Source: Zhengitettix transpicula (taxonomy: Eukaryota; Arthropoda; Insecta; Orthoptera; Tetrigidae). From it: a stretch of DNA of 64,000 nt. How positions within the stretch are numbered: the stretch's first letter is position 1; the number at the start of each line of letters is the position of its first letter. The notes beneath the pieces were generated by a model. It was not told the DNA's origin. It made no database searches and was given only the letters and a program-made list of their open reading frames with translations. The stretch covers positions 50,029,639 through 50,093,638 of the forward strand of contig CM073595.1 of assembly GCA_037074705.1 (NCBI GenBank). Reading direction: 5' to 3'. Positions 1 through 12,652 of the stretch are shown piece after piece. A program made the translations under genes and the position numbers.

Positions 1-1887
1 AACTACATGTATGTTCCGTTTTACTAACCTTAAAATTACATGCATGTATACACTATGTAGAGTCAGTAATAGCAAACTTTTGAAATAAGATTTCCAACTA
101 GATCCATAAACAGTAATTGTATCAGCTATTATAATTAGAAAATTGCCGTACTTACCATTTGGAGAGTCCAGATGAATCCAGTTTACTCGGATCTACTACT
201 GTCTTGCGTTTCTGAAAACGTGGGAATTCGTTTAGGGTCTACACGACTGTGTTATTAAGAAAAAATTCGTTATTATAAATAAGTATGAACTGATCTTAAT
301 ATTCATATTTATCTGACGCACAATAAATACATAATGAACGAACTGTCAGAAATAATTAGCAACGAAATTAATACAATTAGAATAATATAATAATTTAAAA
401 AAAACGAGACCTTAATGATTTATATTATGGTCTAAAACTTCTTCAGTGATGTTGAATATTGTGATATATTTTTAATTATTATGTTCCAAAAATTATTAAT
501 TATAAAATAAAAGAATTTTGATTAAATTTTTGAAGCATGGTTTCCTGGCATGTTATTCCAACTGTATTAATTTCTTTGTCAATTAACCTTTTCTGACACT
601 TCAGTCATTATATTTATTTATTAGTCGTAATTTTCGTTGTTAAGAATTTAAATGCAAATAACTTCCGTGTGTTTCGTAATTTCTAAATTACCTTCATATT
701 TCTCTGAAATTCTTAATTAGTATGGATCGGAATCACTGAACTTTAATGGTGTTGGTCGCTTTTATTCGTAGATTATGAATGCGAATGAAGAAGACAGGAT
801 GACGAAATATATCCTGCAGTACGAGAGTTAAATGATTTTGACAAAAGACAGATAATCTAGAGATAATAAGTTGCAACAAACGTTTGGATTGAGTTTATAT
901 ATATTAGTAACTCATTTTCAGATGAAATAATGTGGAAAATATTGACATCCAGCAATAATGGATCGGAGGGTCGTAAATCCGCCGCCATGTAAATAATGAC
1001 AGTGTTTTAAGATCTGAAGATTACTCGCAACGCCTTTTACTACGGCGCATTAAAAGAAAAAAAAAACTTTTGTTCGCTCGTTTCCAAATGAAACTCTCAA
1101 AGCGTTAAAAATGTTCAAATGTTGAGGCGAACGCAGTAATCTCTTAGCAAACTTTCTCTGGGCGATGACTATCAAATATTATTTTACAATTTACCGTGTA
1201 AGTCGTGTCCTTAGAGAGACGGAAAGTCTCCTTAAAAATCTTCGAAACGAAAGGTAAATATGTTGAATTGTTGAATTAAGGTGAAATAGCGAGGATATTT
1301 TGTTTGAATAAAATGAATACCAATTGTAATTAATACACTATCTGCAGTCATTTCGGGTTCATTTTAACTTTTTTTGAAGTAGGTTAAATCAAGCGTGTTC
1401 TTTACATTCGTTATAGTCTTAAGCTCGTGATTTTAACTTTCATAAAGTGCACTACGACAGAATCTGTGTTCCTATCCGAAACTTTTATATATCAATGCAC
1501 GCTTACATATTTATTTAGTAGGAGTACTAGATTACTGTGACGCTACTATATGTAAAAATATGACTTTGTTTTGAAGTTTGTTCACGTTGAAATGTAAAAT
1601 ATACAAAGTAATATCTTGCCTTTCCTTTAATTTACAGGGAAACAGAAAGTTAAGACAGTGAAAAATATTACTGTTACATATTAACTTAAATTAAGATATA
1701 ATTTTATCATTAATTATAGGTGTCACAAAGTGAATTCATAATTGAACTTAATAAATTATTTCATTAATAATTATAAATTGACATTTCTACAATAGTTTGG
1801 AACCTGTTTTATTTTAATACATATTTGGATGTTTCAGTTTTGATACATTTTTTTTGTAATTTTTTTCTGATGAATTGTTATGTACAC

Positions 1888-1917
1888 CTGAGGAGGTTAA
1901 AAATGTTGCGACGAAAC
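1888..1917 (+). ncRNA. Hammerhead-ribozyme-like core, probably Penelope-derived
   Basis: CTGAGGA at 1888-1894 is followed 18 bases later by GAAAC at 1913-1917 and then GTTGTGTG. The order CTGANGA, variable stem-loop, GAAAC is the conserved part of hammerhead ribozymes. The sequence after GAAAC resembles that after the same motif at 61377-61409 (minus strand) and 36467-36495. Penelope-like elements are known to carry hammerheads in their terminal repeats, and a Penelope remnant lies 1.2 kb away. Stem II here is weak, so self-cleavage is doubtful and this may be a decayed copy. Confidence 0.3.
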
Positions 1918-2284
1918 GTTGTGTGTTTGATATGAACTAAAAAATTTTAATGTAAATGTAATTCATTAAATATTAAATATAATTTTTACTAACTAACTAA
2001 GTTTTTTCTGACTAAATTGGCCATGAATTATTATAACAACTATAACTTGTATTACCATGAAATTTCTATTTTCTGCAGCGACCCGCACTGTTCTAAACTA
2101 AAATTTAAGGTAATTTGCTCGCTTACCGTAATCCATTATGACACAGACAACGTCGTTTTTCGACTCTCGTAGCTTTTATGATGTCCCTGTTCGAAACTTC
2201 TGTTTCGATCTTTCCGTTCACCCTGATAATTTAGAGAAAACACATTTTAAAATTACATTTATTCATAGACAACGTAAAACTGGA

Positions 2285-2322
2285 TATATATATATATATA
2301 TACATATATATATGTATATATA
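2285..2322. repeat. (TA)n microsatellite with interruptions
   Basis: Alternating TA dinucleotides broken by single C and G bases. It accounts for the Tyr/Ile-rich short reading frames on both strands here, which are not genes. Confidence 0.9.
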
Positions 2323-2409
2323 ATTTTAAAAATTTGACTAATATGTGAACGTAAAGATTCCGTTTTGTTATATATTTTCATATAATTACTGCGTCGATAA
2401 TTATTAATT

Positions 2410-2800
2410 ACTAGCTGGGTGCTCAGCATTGGCCAAGTTGTCATAATTAAATTCAGGGGCATCCATAATCCCGGATTTGACTCCAATATCGGTTGGTTTT
2501 GCGTTATTTTTATGCAACGCTCCACCACTCGCACCCCTAATGGTGCTACCCTCCCATGCTGAAAGGGGCTGAAATTAAGAAAAACATCAAAAGAAATACT
2601 ATTAATCTCACTGACCCCGAAAAATATTTATCCGAAGAAAATAAGAAAAAATAGAAATGTTTAAAAATTTCCCTGGGGGTGATAACGTGTCTCACCCCCT
2701 AATGTTTGTTTCCGGTTAGATAGGAACACGTGTACTAAATTTGGTCAAATTTTCTCCGAGGGTGTAGGTTTGAATGCGGAACATACATCCGCACACAGTC
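2410..2800. repeat. GC-richer dispersed-repeat fragment, class unknown
   Basis: A block with runs of CCCC and GGGG at about 2520-2700 stands out from the AT-rich surroundings. Read on the minus strand it ends in GAGCACCCAGCTAGT near 2410, which resembles the 3' end of RTE-like retroelement tails seen in other insect genomes; that assignment is recollection, not alignment. No coding remnant was recognised. Confidence 0.35.
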
Positions 2801-3110
2801 TCTTTTCTTTATTAGCTTCAACTGTTTAGTGAAGAAAATTTGTCTTAGACTGAGAAACATGCATAACAGATTTCGAATATTGATTTATAACTTATTCTGT
2901 AATTAAATTTAAGGACGAATACTGTTTTAATCCAAACATTTGTCCGTGATGCTGAGTGTGAGTGTGGAACAAAATGAACATAAAAAACAGAATAAAAGAT
3001 TTACTGTGTGATATTAAACATTAGTAAAGATTAATAAATTTTTCACGGTTAAGCACCAGGTTCAGATTTTTCGATGTTGACGCTTCTGCAGTCATTCTCT
3101 ACCGCTGTAT

Positions 3111-3464
3111 TCAGACAACGTCGCTACGTGTCGTGTGCGTCGTATTTATAGGGTCGGACTTCAAGTCTGCATGCTGCGATCTGATTTGCCGTTGAGGATC
3201 GCCTGACGACAGTGTCAAGGACACACGTGTTTCCATGTCGCGTAATATTTTAATAATTGGATTCCAAGCGTATCTGATTTGGAAGCCAGAGTCTTTGTTT
3301 AAAAGATTGTTACGGATTTTAATTTCTATGGCTTCCAAAATCACACTGTCGTTCCACTTTTTAGCGTGTTTTAATTTGACAATGTCCAAAAAACACATAT
3401 TGTGTCCAGTCATAAGATCATGCTCGGCTACAGCCGATTTGGATAACTCTTGAATAAATGGCAC
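3111..3464 (-). pseudogene. Penelope-like element remnant, C-terminal endonuclease region
   Basis: A 117-codon open stretch on the minus strand begins with an SAVAEHDLMTGH-like motif, followed by EAIEIKIRNNLLNKDSGFQI and then AWNPII. The order 'AEH...GH', 'EAIEI...N..N.D.G' and 'W.P' is the conserved end of the GIY-YIG endonuclease region of Penelope-like retroelement proteins. No reverse transcriptase domain is joined upstream, so this is a truncated dead fragment. It lies just upstream of the ionotropic receptor gene in opposite orientation. Family assignment is by motif order only. Confidence 0.6.
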
Positions 3465-4458
3465 TTCTATTCCAAAGACAAAATTGACATGAAAATATAT
3501 TATAATTTGGCAGTGTCAGAAAAGTTAACTGAATTTGGAGAAATTTGGTCGTCATAAGTTTTTAAACACCTACACTCTGCCGCCCAAAACCGGTAGGGTT
3601 TTTCCCAGTTCTCGTTTTTCCTCTGCCCATGTGGCTGGGAAATTCATCCGCTGTCTGATTTTAGGCATTAGAACTAAATAAATAAATAAGCAGAAAATAT
3701 TATGTTTTAAGACTCCACTGAACGTAGAAATCAGAAGACAGGCAAGTAGGAGATGTTTAAAATGGAGCAGGAAACGATCAACACGGATACAGGGCCTAGA
3801 CGGTGAGGAAACAAGCGAGGAGGATGTAGAAAAACGGACCAGGAAGGAGTGGAACAGAAGACGTAATGGACGATATCTATTCTGCATAGCACCAACAGTG
3901 CAGGAAAGTGACCGATGTAAAGGGGTACCTAGGAAGGAATCAAGTATATTACTGACACATTTGGGAAGATCGCTAACCCCAGATACCAGGAAGTAGAAAC
4001 ATCGGTACACTTGCGGAACTAGGTATTAAGGGAAATAATGACATAGGCCACACTAGGCGAGGAGGATAGTGGTAATAAAGAAGAAGTAACACTATAACCT
4101 ACCTGGGGAAACCAGCAGGAAATAGGGTTTGTTGTCCTGCCAGGTCGGAGTGCCAGGAAACCTATTTCCGTAATAACTTAAATAGCATGAGAGAACATGG
4201 AGAAAGTTGCCGCAAGAAGAACATAATCCCTGCATATCACATCAACTTCGACATCATTCAGCCCACGTGTGAGTGGCTTTGTACTTATAGGCGTGTTACA
4301 ATCATTTCTGATTAATTTCCCGATAATAGAATGTTCCTACTTAACGAGCACATAGTCTTAACTCATTGGCCATCAAAGGAATATTAAACTATATGAATAA
4401 GCTACGTTAATTATTTGGAATTTCCAACCCGCCGAGTAATAATTATCTGTGTCCATAG

Positions 4459-4577
4459 GTTCTGTGGCGTGATGATTGCTTGTGACTGGCGGATAGCGGC
4501 GTTGATAGCGTCTTTAGGACGTCATTTCTACGTGGGCAACTTTGTGCTCCTCATGACCAACGCAGAGCAGCTCTTCG
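4459..4577 (+). CDS. Ionotropic receptor exon, N-terminal domain, separated by a long intron
   Basis: Acceptor TCCATAG precedes the exon and a GGTAAG donor follows it. It reads FCGVMIACDW...ASLGRHFYVGNFVLLMTNAEQLF, a plausible amino-terminal domain segment. It ends with one base, G, which completes a Gly codon with the first two bases of the exon at 8541. The phase match and the lack of stops are why I join it to the receptor across an intron of about 4 kb. A transcript spanning the junction would settle it. Confidence 0.65.
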
Positions 4578-7500
4578 GTAAGAAAAAACAAACGACACCC
4601 AGGATTTTCATTCATTAAACAACCTAAGTTTGAAGTAGAAAAGGCTTATGACAGTATCCCTCGACATCTATTATGGTCAGCAATGAGAAATATGAATATC
4701 CATGATAAATGGATTAATATTGTAAGGAGAATCTATAATAATACAAAAGCCAAAGTTAAAATACAGAATAAACTAACAGAAGAATTCAGAGTGAATAAAG
4801 GCCTTAAGCAGGGATGCAGTCTATCACAGATACTTTTTAATATTTATTTAGATCAGGAACTTAAGTTATGGTATAAAAAATGTTCTTTAATGGGCATTCC
4901 TATAGGAGAATTTGAAGACGGCAAACCTATAAAAGGGGAAAAGCCGAAGAAGAAGTTTGAAATTAAATAAATCACTATCGCACCCCACTCTCGACGGAAT
5001 AAAATATATATGGTCAGATGTTGAATAAACAATGATAATATGGAGCAGTTAGCGTAAATTGTACTGTGAATGATGTAAAAAGAAAATCAGCATTCCATCG
5101 TGAGAGAAAGAAACTAAATAAAAAAGAGTGGTTAATTTTCTAGAAAAAAAGTGAAATGGTTTGTAAAAAGAAAATCTTTGCGTATTTTCCCTGAGATATC
5201 AGACCCGTTTAATTAATTTTTATCGCGTACTCATTTTGCATCCCCCAGAACGAAGCAAAGAAGTCGTCAAAAATCAGAATAGTGTAGGCTTAGAGAGCAA
5301 CATTTTAAGGATTGAAACCTATGTGTATCCATCATTGAAATAAAATTGAGGAAAGAAGTTAATAAATTATATGTATGGGTAGATCCCGACTATGAAATCA
5401 TTGGGGTGTAGCTCCAAAACTGCGAATCGTAAGGGGCTCACAGACCTCAGAACTATGACTATGGTGCTCTAGTAAAGCTTATAAGATATTGTTCGCGAAT
5501 CCTCGTCACTTGGCATGAGCGTGGTAGTTGGGTGGGGATCTAAACTTGCCTGATATTCAATGTCGAAAGCAGTAAGTTAGCTCAGAAAATAATAAATTTT
5601 GATCTGGGCTTCATACAAGTACCGACAATTCCTACAAGGATAAAGGCCTTACTTGACACCTTATTAATAAAACCTCCCGAAATACGTTCGGAAGTAGTAG
5701 CAGGGAATAGTGACCACTTGGAGTTAAGCTGGAACAATGCCAACTATATGGAAAACACTAGGGGGGAAATAATCTACCAGTACCGCAAGATGGAGATGGA
5801 GATGGAGAATAGTTTAGAAACTTCTTAAAACAGAAATCATTATAATGGGCTAACAAGGGGGCATCCGATAACGAGTGTTGGGAGAGTTTCAAAATTATTG
5901 CCTTAAAATCTGTAAATAAATGTGTGCCGAAATAACATTTAAAGCTGATCCAGAATATTACAATGATCTCATTAGAAAATTAAAGATAAAAGTTAGAAGG
6001 GCATACTCCAGGCAGAAAGAAAGCAAATTTCTCATAAACCGGTTTAATCAACTCAACACAGAATTAACCCTTGCGAAAAGTACCGCTCATGGCCGATATT
6101 TGGAAAACCTACGCATCGATGAGGATAATGGCTGGAAAGAGTTAGATAAATATGTTAGGAGACGCAAATGTGACGCGGGAATTTCACCTCCGCTCAGGAA
6201 CCAGAATATAAAATTGATACTAGACGATAAATGTGAAACTGATACATTTGTAGAATAATGTTAAAATTTACGTCGAGCTATCAGCGTGCGAATTTTAAAA
6301 TATATTAGAATTAGTCGGTCGGGCCAGATGGTACATCGACAGAAGTTTAGATGCCATGACAGTGTACCTAATCCGACTATTGCAAATTTCAATAAATAAT
6401 TCCGTGGTTTCAGAGGACTGGAAAAAATGCCACGGTTATTCCTGTTTACAAATCGGGGCCGAGATCAGAAACCAGTAATCAGCTTAACCTCAGTCACCGT
6501 TCTAGAACGTCTATCAGATTACGTATGAAATCTCTGGGATGATTATATTCAATGGTCAACATGGTTTTCGTCCTAAATACTCTTGCATAAGTCAGTTAGT
6601 GACAGTGTGCCAAGATTTTTGGGACAAAACGGACGAAGGGAGCTGAATTGATGCGATAAGAATAGATTTTTCAAAACCATTCGACGTAGTGCCACATCAG
6701 CTCCTAATTCACAAAGTAAGTGCTACGGGGATTGATACACACATCCTGTACTGGATGAAGGAACGTAATTTGAAAGTTAGAGTAAATTCTGAATTATCCG
6801 ATACTGTAGAAATAACTTCGGGAGTGCCTCAGGAAAGCGTTATAGGGCCTTTAATATTTTTATTATATTTAACGATTTTCTAACATAAAACTTAGCGGAC
6901 AACTGCATTATTTATAGGGAAATTAAGCAGCCAGACGACAATCGTATTTTGAAAATATATTTAAGTGGTCTTTCCGTAATAAAATGAAAATAAATGCATC
7001 CAAAAGCTTTACTAGATGGAAAAATGTTGAGGGTGCAATTTACAAATTAGGGGACGAATTATTAGAAATATGCAATAGTCGCAAGGAGTAACGTTTAGTA
7101 AAGATGTATCACGGGAGAAACATGCACGTTCAGTGACGAATTAGGGACGGAGAGCAATAAACTTCGTAAGGAGAACTAAAGGGGATCATTCGGGAAAGAT
7201 TAGGGAGAGGAATCAGCGAAATTTCATTTCGTAAATACAACCATTGATGATTGGAACAGTGGTAGCGGGAGCCCGCAGAGTATGGCACAATTCAAGAGAA
7301 GATTAATCTCATCTGATACGGGTTAAAATATTAATAAGAATTTAAGTGAAGTAATATTTAAAATAATACTTAATAAGGGTATGGTTTTTGCGATTAGCTA
7401 AATATGTAAAGCAAAACAGTGCAGGAAGCGAGAAGTGCAAAGAATTTTTAAAACTATTTTTTATCCTCGTTTCTATATATTTTATGCTTATTTTAATTAC

Positions 7501-10500
7501 ATGTATTTTTTTAATATTGCCACCAGGTCTTGCCCGATGCAATTAAATAAATCTATCTATCCAACTCTGCAAAAAAATGTGATATTTGATTGTTGGAATC
7601 ATTACTGCGTAGTAAATTCTTAAAACAATTCAAAATTTAATAATGCCATGGATGTCAAGTTGATACACTTTAAAAGGATTTCACAATTTTTTTTCTACGT
7701 ACTAATAAAAATTACTATTTTAACTTCCATAGCTATACAAGCATATAGTATATTATAAAAACGTATGAACAAACATATTTATTCATGTTGATCCGTGATT
7801 GTGTTTTATTTGTCTGTTTTTGGAATTAGTTTTACCGAGACGACAGAATTAAGGAGTTAATTTCAGTCTTAATTGAAATTACTTGCCTATTTGCAGCAGC
7901 CATTAGCTCCCTTAATTAGTACGTCTCCCTGGGGAAAATTCGTCTGCGACTATTTCGTTAGCAACAACTGCCGTCTCCTGAATTTACAATAAACAATATT
8001 ACCAAGGGAAACTATATAAATAGTTATTTTTATGGACAGGCATCTCAATTTCAAAAAGAAAACTTAGAATGTAACGTAGCCTAATTAATTTATTTCCACA
8101 AATTCTGTTTAATTTGTGAATAATTTAATTTTAAGATGATAAGACATTATAATTTATTTATTTTATGGAATAAAATTCACAAACGCATATGTTTTTAAAA
8201 GTTCAAAGAACTATTAAGTGGATGAAATTGTATTAAGTGCGGCCAACCTTATGTGGTGGAGGAAATGGAAAATAGAATGCTACCATTTTAGACATGTTGA
8301 ACCAAGAAGTGTTGAAGAAACTTTCAGACCTGAATTGCCCAGTTCTTGGAACTAGGGCGCTTTCGTCTCATTTTTGTTTCCAACTCTAATAATCTGGCTC
8401 GTCGGAAAAAAAATCGTGTCAATTGAGATTGTTGTTGCTGTAGATTCGATTCATGTAGCAAGTATTAACTACATTAGGTACTTCATAATGATCATTGCCT
8501 GTAAATCAGGTTCATTTGAAATATCACTGCTATGTTGTAGGCTGCCACCAGCGGTTCGTGTCTCTGCAGAGATCTTTGGGGACGTGGTCGATGGTGGTCA
8601 ACTTAGAGGCCTTCGAGAGCGAATCTTTCAGCAGCCGCAGCTTATTTGTGCTTCTAACCTCTGGACCTCCAGCGCAAATTTTCCTTTCTCAAGTACGATC
8701 TTTATGATAGTAGAAACGATGAATAAATTCCCACGCGCCACCCAATTGTGATCGGTTTGTCATTTCAGTGCTTTCGTTTTGTTTCATCACAAATGGGTTT
8801 TCATGATAATTAATCTTTTCTTTATTTAATGTGCGCCAAAATTTCAGACTTTTGCAAAGCACGTTACTTTGTGCTACGTTAATTATTGTGTTAAAATTAA
8901 ACCTTCTTTGACTAATGTCATCGCTCGTATTGTGTTAACCTGTAAATAATATATTTATTATGAAATATAGTAATTTGACGCCCTTATTATCGTACATTTC
9001 TTTGCAGACGTCTCTGTCTCAGACGCGTTGGTTGCACATGTCTGACGACAGCGACGTGGCCCTAGAGGGCGTCGTGGTGCCTCCGGACTGCGAGTTCCTG
9101 GTGGCTCAGGTTCCTTTTGACGGAGACGTCTTTCGCGTCGAGGAGGTGTTTCGTTTACGGCCGTGGCTCCCTCTACGAACGTTGCCCTTCGGCGTCTGGA
9201 CGCGCGGTGGCCCGCCGCAATGGACGTCGCTCAGCTTCCATGAGCGCCGCTCCAACTTCGCCGGACTACAGGTCAAGGCGGTCTACGTCAGAGCAAGTAT
9301 CATAACTTCTTCCAAATTACTTTACACGTAGAACTCTTCTTCGATTTTTCTGGTTTCAAAAGTTTCTTTACACTGAAGTGATAATTCTTTTATTGGTCTT
9401 TCCATTCTTTAAGAAATGTATTATCGATGATAAGTAGGAAGATCGAATCGGTTTTGTCCTGCGATATGATCGAATATTACTCTTCTACTGCTGCTCAAAG
9501 GTCTTTGTTACATGAACAATGTTTCATTTCCTAATATACTTAAATAATTGTAGAGATAAAAATTTCAGGTTCCTTCCGTCATCACAGTGACAGTAATTGG
9601 TGACGACGTACAGGTAGGAGGATACTTTGGGAATATATGGGATACGGCCACTAGAAGCCTGAACTTAACGTAAGTGTCGCCATTTTGAAGCTTAATTCTA
9701 AGCCCAAATTTCTACTGTGATATATTTGGTTATGTCAGGACCAAATATGACGAATCCGACAGCGGATCCTGGAATGGTGTCATCGGAAGAGTTATGTCCG
9801 GGAGTGTAGACGTCGGCGTCGGGGATTTCACGATGACTCCTCAACGCGCCGAAAAAATCGATTTCACATTAACGCTGATAGGAACCAAGTAAGTATCGTA
9901 AAGAACGGCCAAAAACCAACCAGAACAGTTTATACGCTCATTTAATCTTACAGTTCATTGGTTTTGAGCTCAGATGGTTATTATAAATAGAATACATTAC
10001 TCTGATTTTATTTATTTATCCGACGCACATTATTTAATTTTGGTAAAAAAAAAGTGCATGGATGTGTTTGTATCCTCAGACAACACGTTTATTTACGGTT
10101 ACCACTTATATCTCAGTAGAGGTTTAGGAATTTCTTCATAAGTTATCAAACGAAGAACACAGAAAGTTTACTCTGTCAACAGGTTTTTTGCATGTATTCA
10201 GCGTCCTAGCCCGAACCAGGTTCGATGGAGAGACTTTATCTCACCTTTTCCAACGAAAGGGTGGCTTTTAGTGATGGCGTTGATGCTTTTATCCACGTTG
10301 TGTTTGCTGATGACGGTCGGCAACAAATACGATGAAATAGGAAAGTTTCTATATACTTTAGGCATCTTCTGTCAACAAGGTTAGTACAAATGTAATCCTG
10401 ACTTTTACTATATACATATGTGTAGTGTTAAACTTATGCTGATGGAGATTGATTTCAGTCTTACATCCACGCTCTGACAGGGTATTCTCTATCCAGATGG

Positions 10501-11956
10501 TTCTCACCTTATCCGGACCATCACTGGGTGATAATGATAATTCTTGCATCTTGACGAATAATGCTACGACTGGGTTGCTGCGACACACATTTTATAAATT
10601 AATCAAAAGCAAAATATATCTTTTGTTTCCGCTCATGGCCTGACCATTCACGTCGCAGGTCAGACGATGATTAGTCGTCAATGGTCGTCCAGACTGGTGG
10701 TGTGGGTGCTGTACGCTGCTGCGACGGTTCTCCAGGCAGCCTATTCCGCCAATAGGGTCGCTTCGCTCGCCGTACTGGACGTTTCCGTGCCATTCAACAC
10801 TTTGGAGGAACTCCTCGCAGACGGCTCCTACAGACTGGGCCTCGTCGCAAACTCAGCCCACTTCTCGCATTTCAGCGTACGAATCAAATCCTTCGAAGAT
10901 CCGATAACGAGTACTGATCCGAGTGGAAAAATCAGAAACGATTATATGTTGTCATGACTCCAGATTAATACACTCCGCTCAGTTTGAATCCTCGGCGTTC
11001 AGCATGTAATGACTAACAATTCCATTAAGTTTCTTTGGTTTGACAGGGGACGTTCTTTGATTTTTGGGGCAACAACATTAAGCATTTTATAATAAATATT
11101 TACTAATTTTGATTTCCAAGAAGATTTCGGAAATTGCCATAGTCACCTAACATTAAGTATTAATACATTTATTATCATTAAACCATTTTCATAATAAAAA
11201 TTTTTAACAAAACGATTAATCGTTTCTGATGTGTTTTGTGCTATTTTGAATGGTTTAGAATGAAAAATTTGTGATGTATGATCAATGGCTGCATTTTTTT
11301 TAGCATAAGATAAATCATCCATTTATAACTTTATAATAAATTAAACGTCTCATTGTCAGCAGCGTGGTATAGACGGTATCTTTAATTTTTATATTTGACC
11401 TAGTAACCAATTATGATTTTTAAATAGACGGCGACCGACGCTCTCCTGTCCAACGTGTACACGACGCTGGTTCAGCCTTGGGAGATCTCAATGCCCACGA
11501 CGCCCCTGGAGGGTCTGCAGCGCGTTTGTAATGAGCCGAGGTACGTGTTCATGGCTTCTTTCGACCTGGTGCCCGAAATGGTGACTTCGCTTAACTGCAA
11601 CGTCGTATTTGCACCGGACGCTTCCGTGGAGGAGAGAATGGGAATGGTATTGCCACGTCGCAGCTCCCTTCGTCGATTGCTAAATCATCAGTACGTAGAT
11701 ATGTATCCGGAATATCCGTTTCATAACCCTGTTCTGACGATTGTCGGTTACCCACAGGTTGCAGATCCAAAGAGAAGCGGGTCTCCTTAGGCGCCTTCGT
11801 GACCTGATTTGGCCACCGCGACCAGAATTGCCTCCCCCGGACTTCTCTCCCGTGTCGCCTCAGCAGTTAGTACCTCTCTTGTCGTGGCTCGGCCTCGCCT
11901 GTGGCTTCAGTATACTTGTGCTGTTGGTGGAGACCGTACACCACTACGTGAAGTAA
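4459..11956 (+). CDS. Divergent ionotropic receptor (IR), nine exons, 5' end missing
   Basis: Chemosensory ion-channel subunit of the variant ionotropic glutamate receptor family, expected in the membrane of sensory neuron dendrites. Exons read by eye: 4459-4577, 8541-8692, 9008-9296, 9588-9669, 9739-9888, 10183-10379, 10659-10876, 11428-11690, 11758-11956. All junction phases agree and give 555 codons plus stop. The ligand-binding S1 half includes VQVGGYFGNIWD, SWNGVIG and TPQRAEKIDFT, where the Arg before IDFT is the position that contacts ligand in glutamate receptors. Membrane spans are GWLLVMALMLLSTLCLL, SSRLVVWVLYAAATVLQAAY and LLSWLGLACGFSILVLLVET; the pore-loop end is IFCQQGQTM. S2 is in exon 8. 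The 9588 acceptor was chosen because it restores frame and has a good pyrimidine tract; 9569 would shift frame. At least one upstream exon (signal peptide) is missing. Subfamily is uncertain; it looks like a divergent, multi-intron IR. Confidence 0.85.
4632..4970 (+). pseudogene. Non-LTR retrotransposon reverse transcriptase fragment
   Basis: Open reading through FEVEKAYDSIPRHLLW, then GLKQGCSLSQILFNIYLD. These match fingers/palm motifs of LINE reverse transcriptases (the F.KAYD.V.R..L box and the G..QG..LSP.LFN.Y box, with LSQ in place of LSP). The sequence stops before the YADD catalytic box, so it is truncated and non-functional. It lies in the sense direction in the receptor's first long intron. 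Confidence 0.7.
5600..7326 (+). pseudogene. Decayed jockey/CR1-like LINE
   Basis: Pieces appear in the expected order for a non-LTR element. Near 5620-5760 is an endonuclease C-terminal segment ending SEVVAGNSDHLELSWN (compare the SDH box). At 5920-6258 is a basic linker (MCAEITFKADPEYYNDL...VRRAYSRQKESK). At 6660-6883 are reverse transcriptase motifs (FSKPFDVVPHQLL, SGVPQESVIGPLIFLLY). Near 7130-7326 is a C-terminal tail (LRRRAINFVRRT-like, ending in a DDWNS-like stretch). Stops and frameshifts break it many times. It is a dead insertion in the receptor intron, from a different family than the fragment at 4632-4970. Confidence 0.7.
7330..8540. other. Remainder of receptor intron; nothing recognised
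   Basis: AT-rich intronic sequence. An imperfect inverted motif at about 7835-7975 (ACGACAGAATTAAGGAG against CTCCCTTAATTAGTACGT) may be the ends of an old repeat, but boundaries are unclear. Confidence 0.5.
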
Positions 11957-12652
11957 TACCTTTAAGCAATTGAAATATAGAGTTTTTCTACACAAGTTCT
12001 CAAATGTTTCACTTTTACTTTACGTCTTTTCCGTTGTCACTTCCTTGTTGAGGTTGAATCTTACTTAATGGATGTGAATTTATAGTTTAATATTTAATGT
12101 ATAATATTTCTTTTAATGTTCGATTTAGATTACCTAATAACCGATCTGAGACTCGAATGTAATTAGAATATACTATTCTTATGTGACAACATGGAATTTT
12201 TATTTTGTATTAAGTTGCATGGAAACATTCTCTTTGATACTAGAGTGGTTAGAACGGAACAAATTATTATATTACACCAAAGAATGTAGACGACAACGGT
12301 TGACAAACCAGATGGCAGTTTACGGCCGAACATTAAAAAAAGTTAACTTTCACGAGGATTTTGTTATTTTAATAGCAAGTTCGAGGTAAAATATTTTTTT
12401 GCCTCCTCGCTTTCAAATGGGGAAGTCAATCCCTCTAGCACAACTTTGGAATATGGACTTCTCCAGAAAAGTTATTTTCAGCGAAGCAACAGATTGTAAA
12501 CTAAGAAGAGTTACGAGTCCGCAGACTGATTATAATTAATGATTCAGGATTATTTTATTGAGTATATCGCTGGATCAGTTTTGTTCGATCAGAGTTGGGT
12601 CAGAATTCATCACCAGACAGCGGAGACCAACTACGGGGATGATCCGTATTCG

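Larger units (their letters stand above)
1..4458. other. Upstream region of the ionotropic receptor gene; no intact gene seen
   Basis: AT-rich sequence without a convincing exon. The receptor exon at 4459 needs an upstream coding exon ending with two bases of a split codon, and no candidate with a signal peptide and matching donor stood out. The stretch holds a hammerhead-like motif near 1.9 kb, a short TA microsatellite near 2.3 kb, a GC-richer repeat fragment at 2.4-2.8 kb, a Penelope-like C-terminal remnant at 3.1-3.5 kb, and a GC-richer block at 3.57-4.25 kb. That block is open in both orientations for roughly 100 codons and I could not assign it. Nothing supported in 1-1880. Confidence 0.5.

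Noticed and set aside
7835..7975. Imperfect inverted repeat around AATTAAGGAG
   Set aside because: Too short and mismatched to define an element; no target duplication seen.
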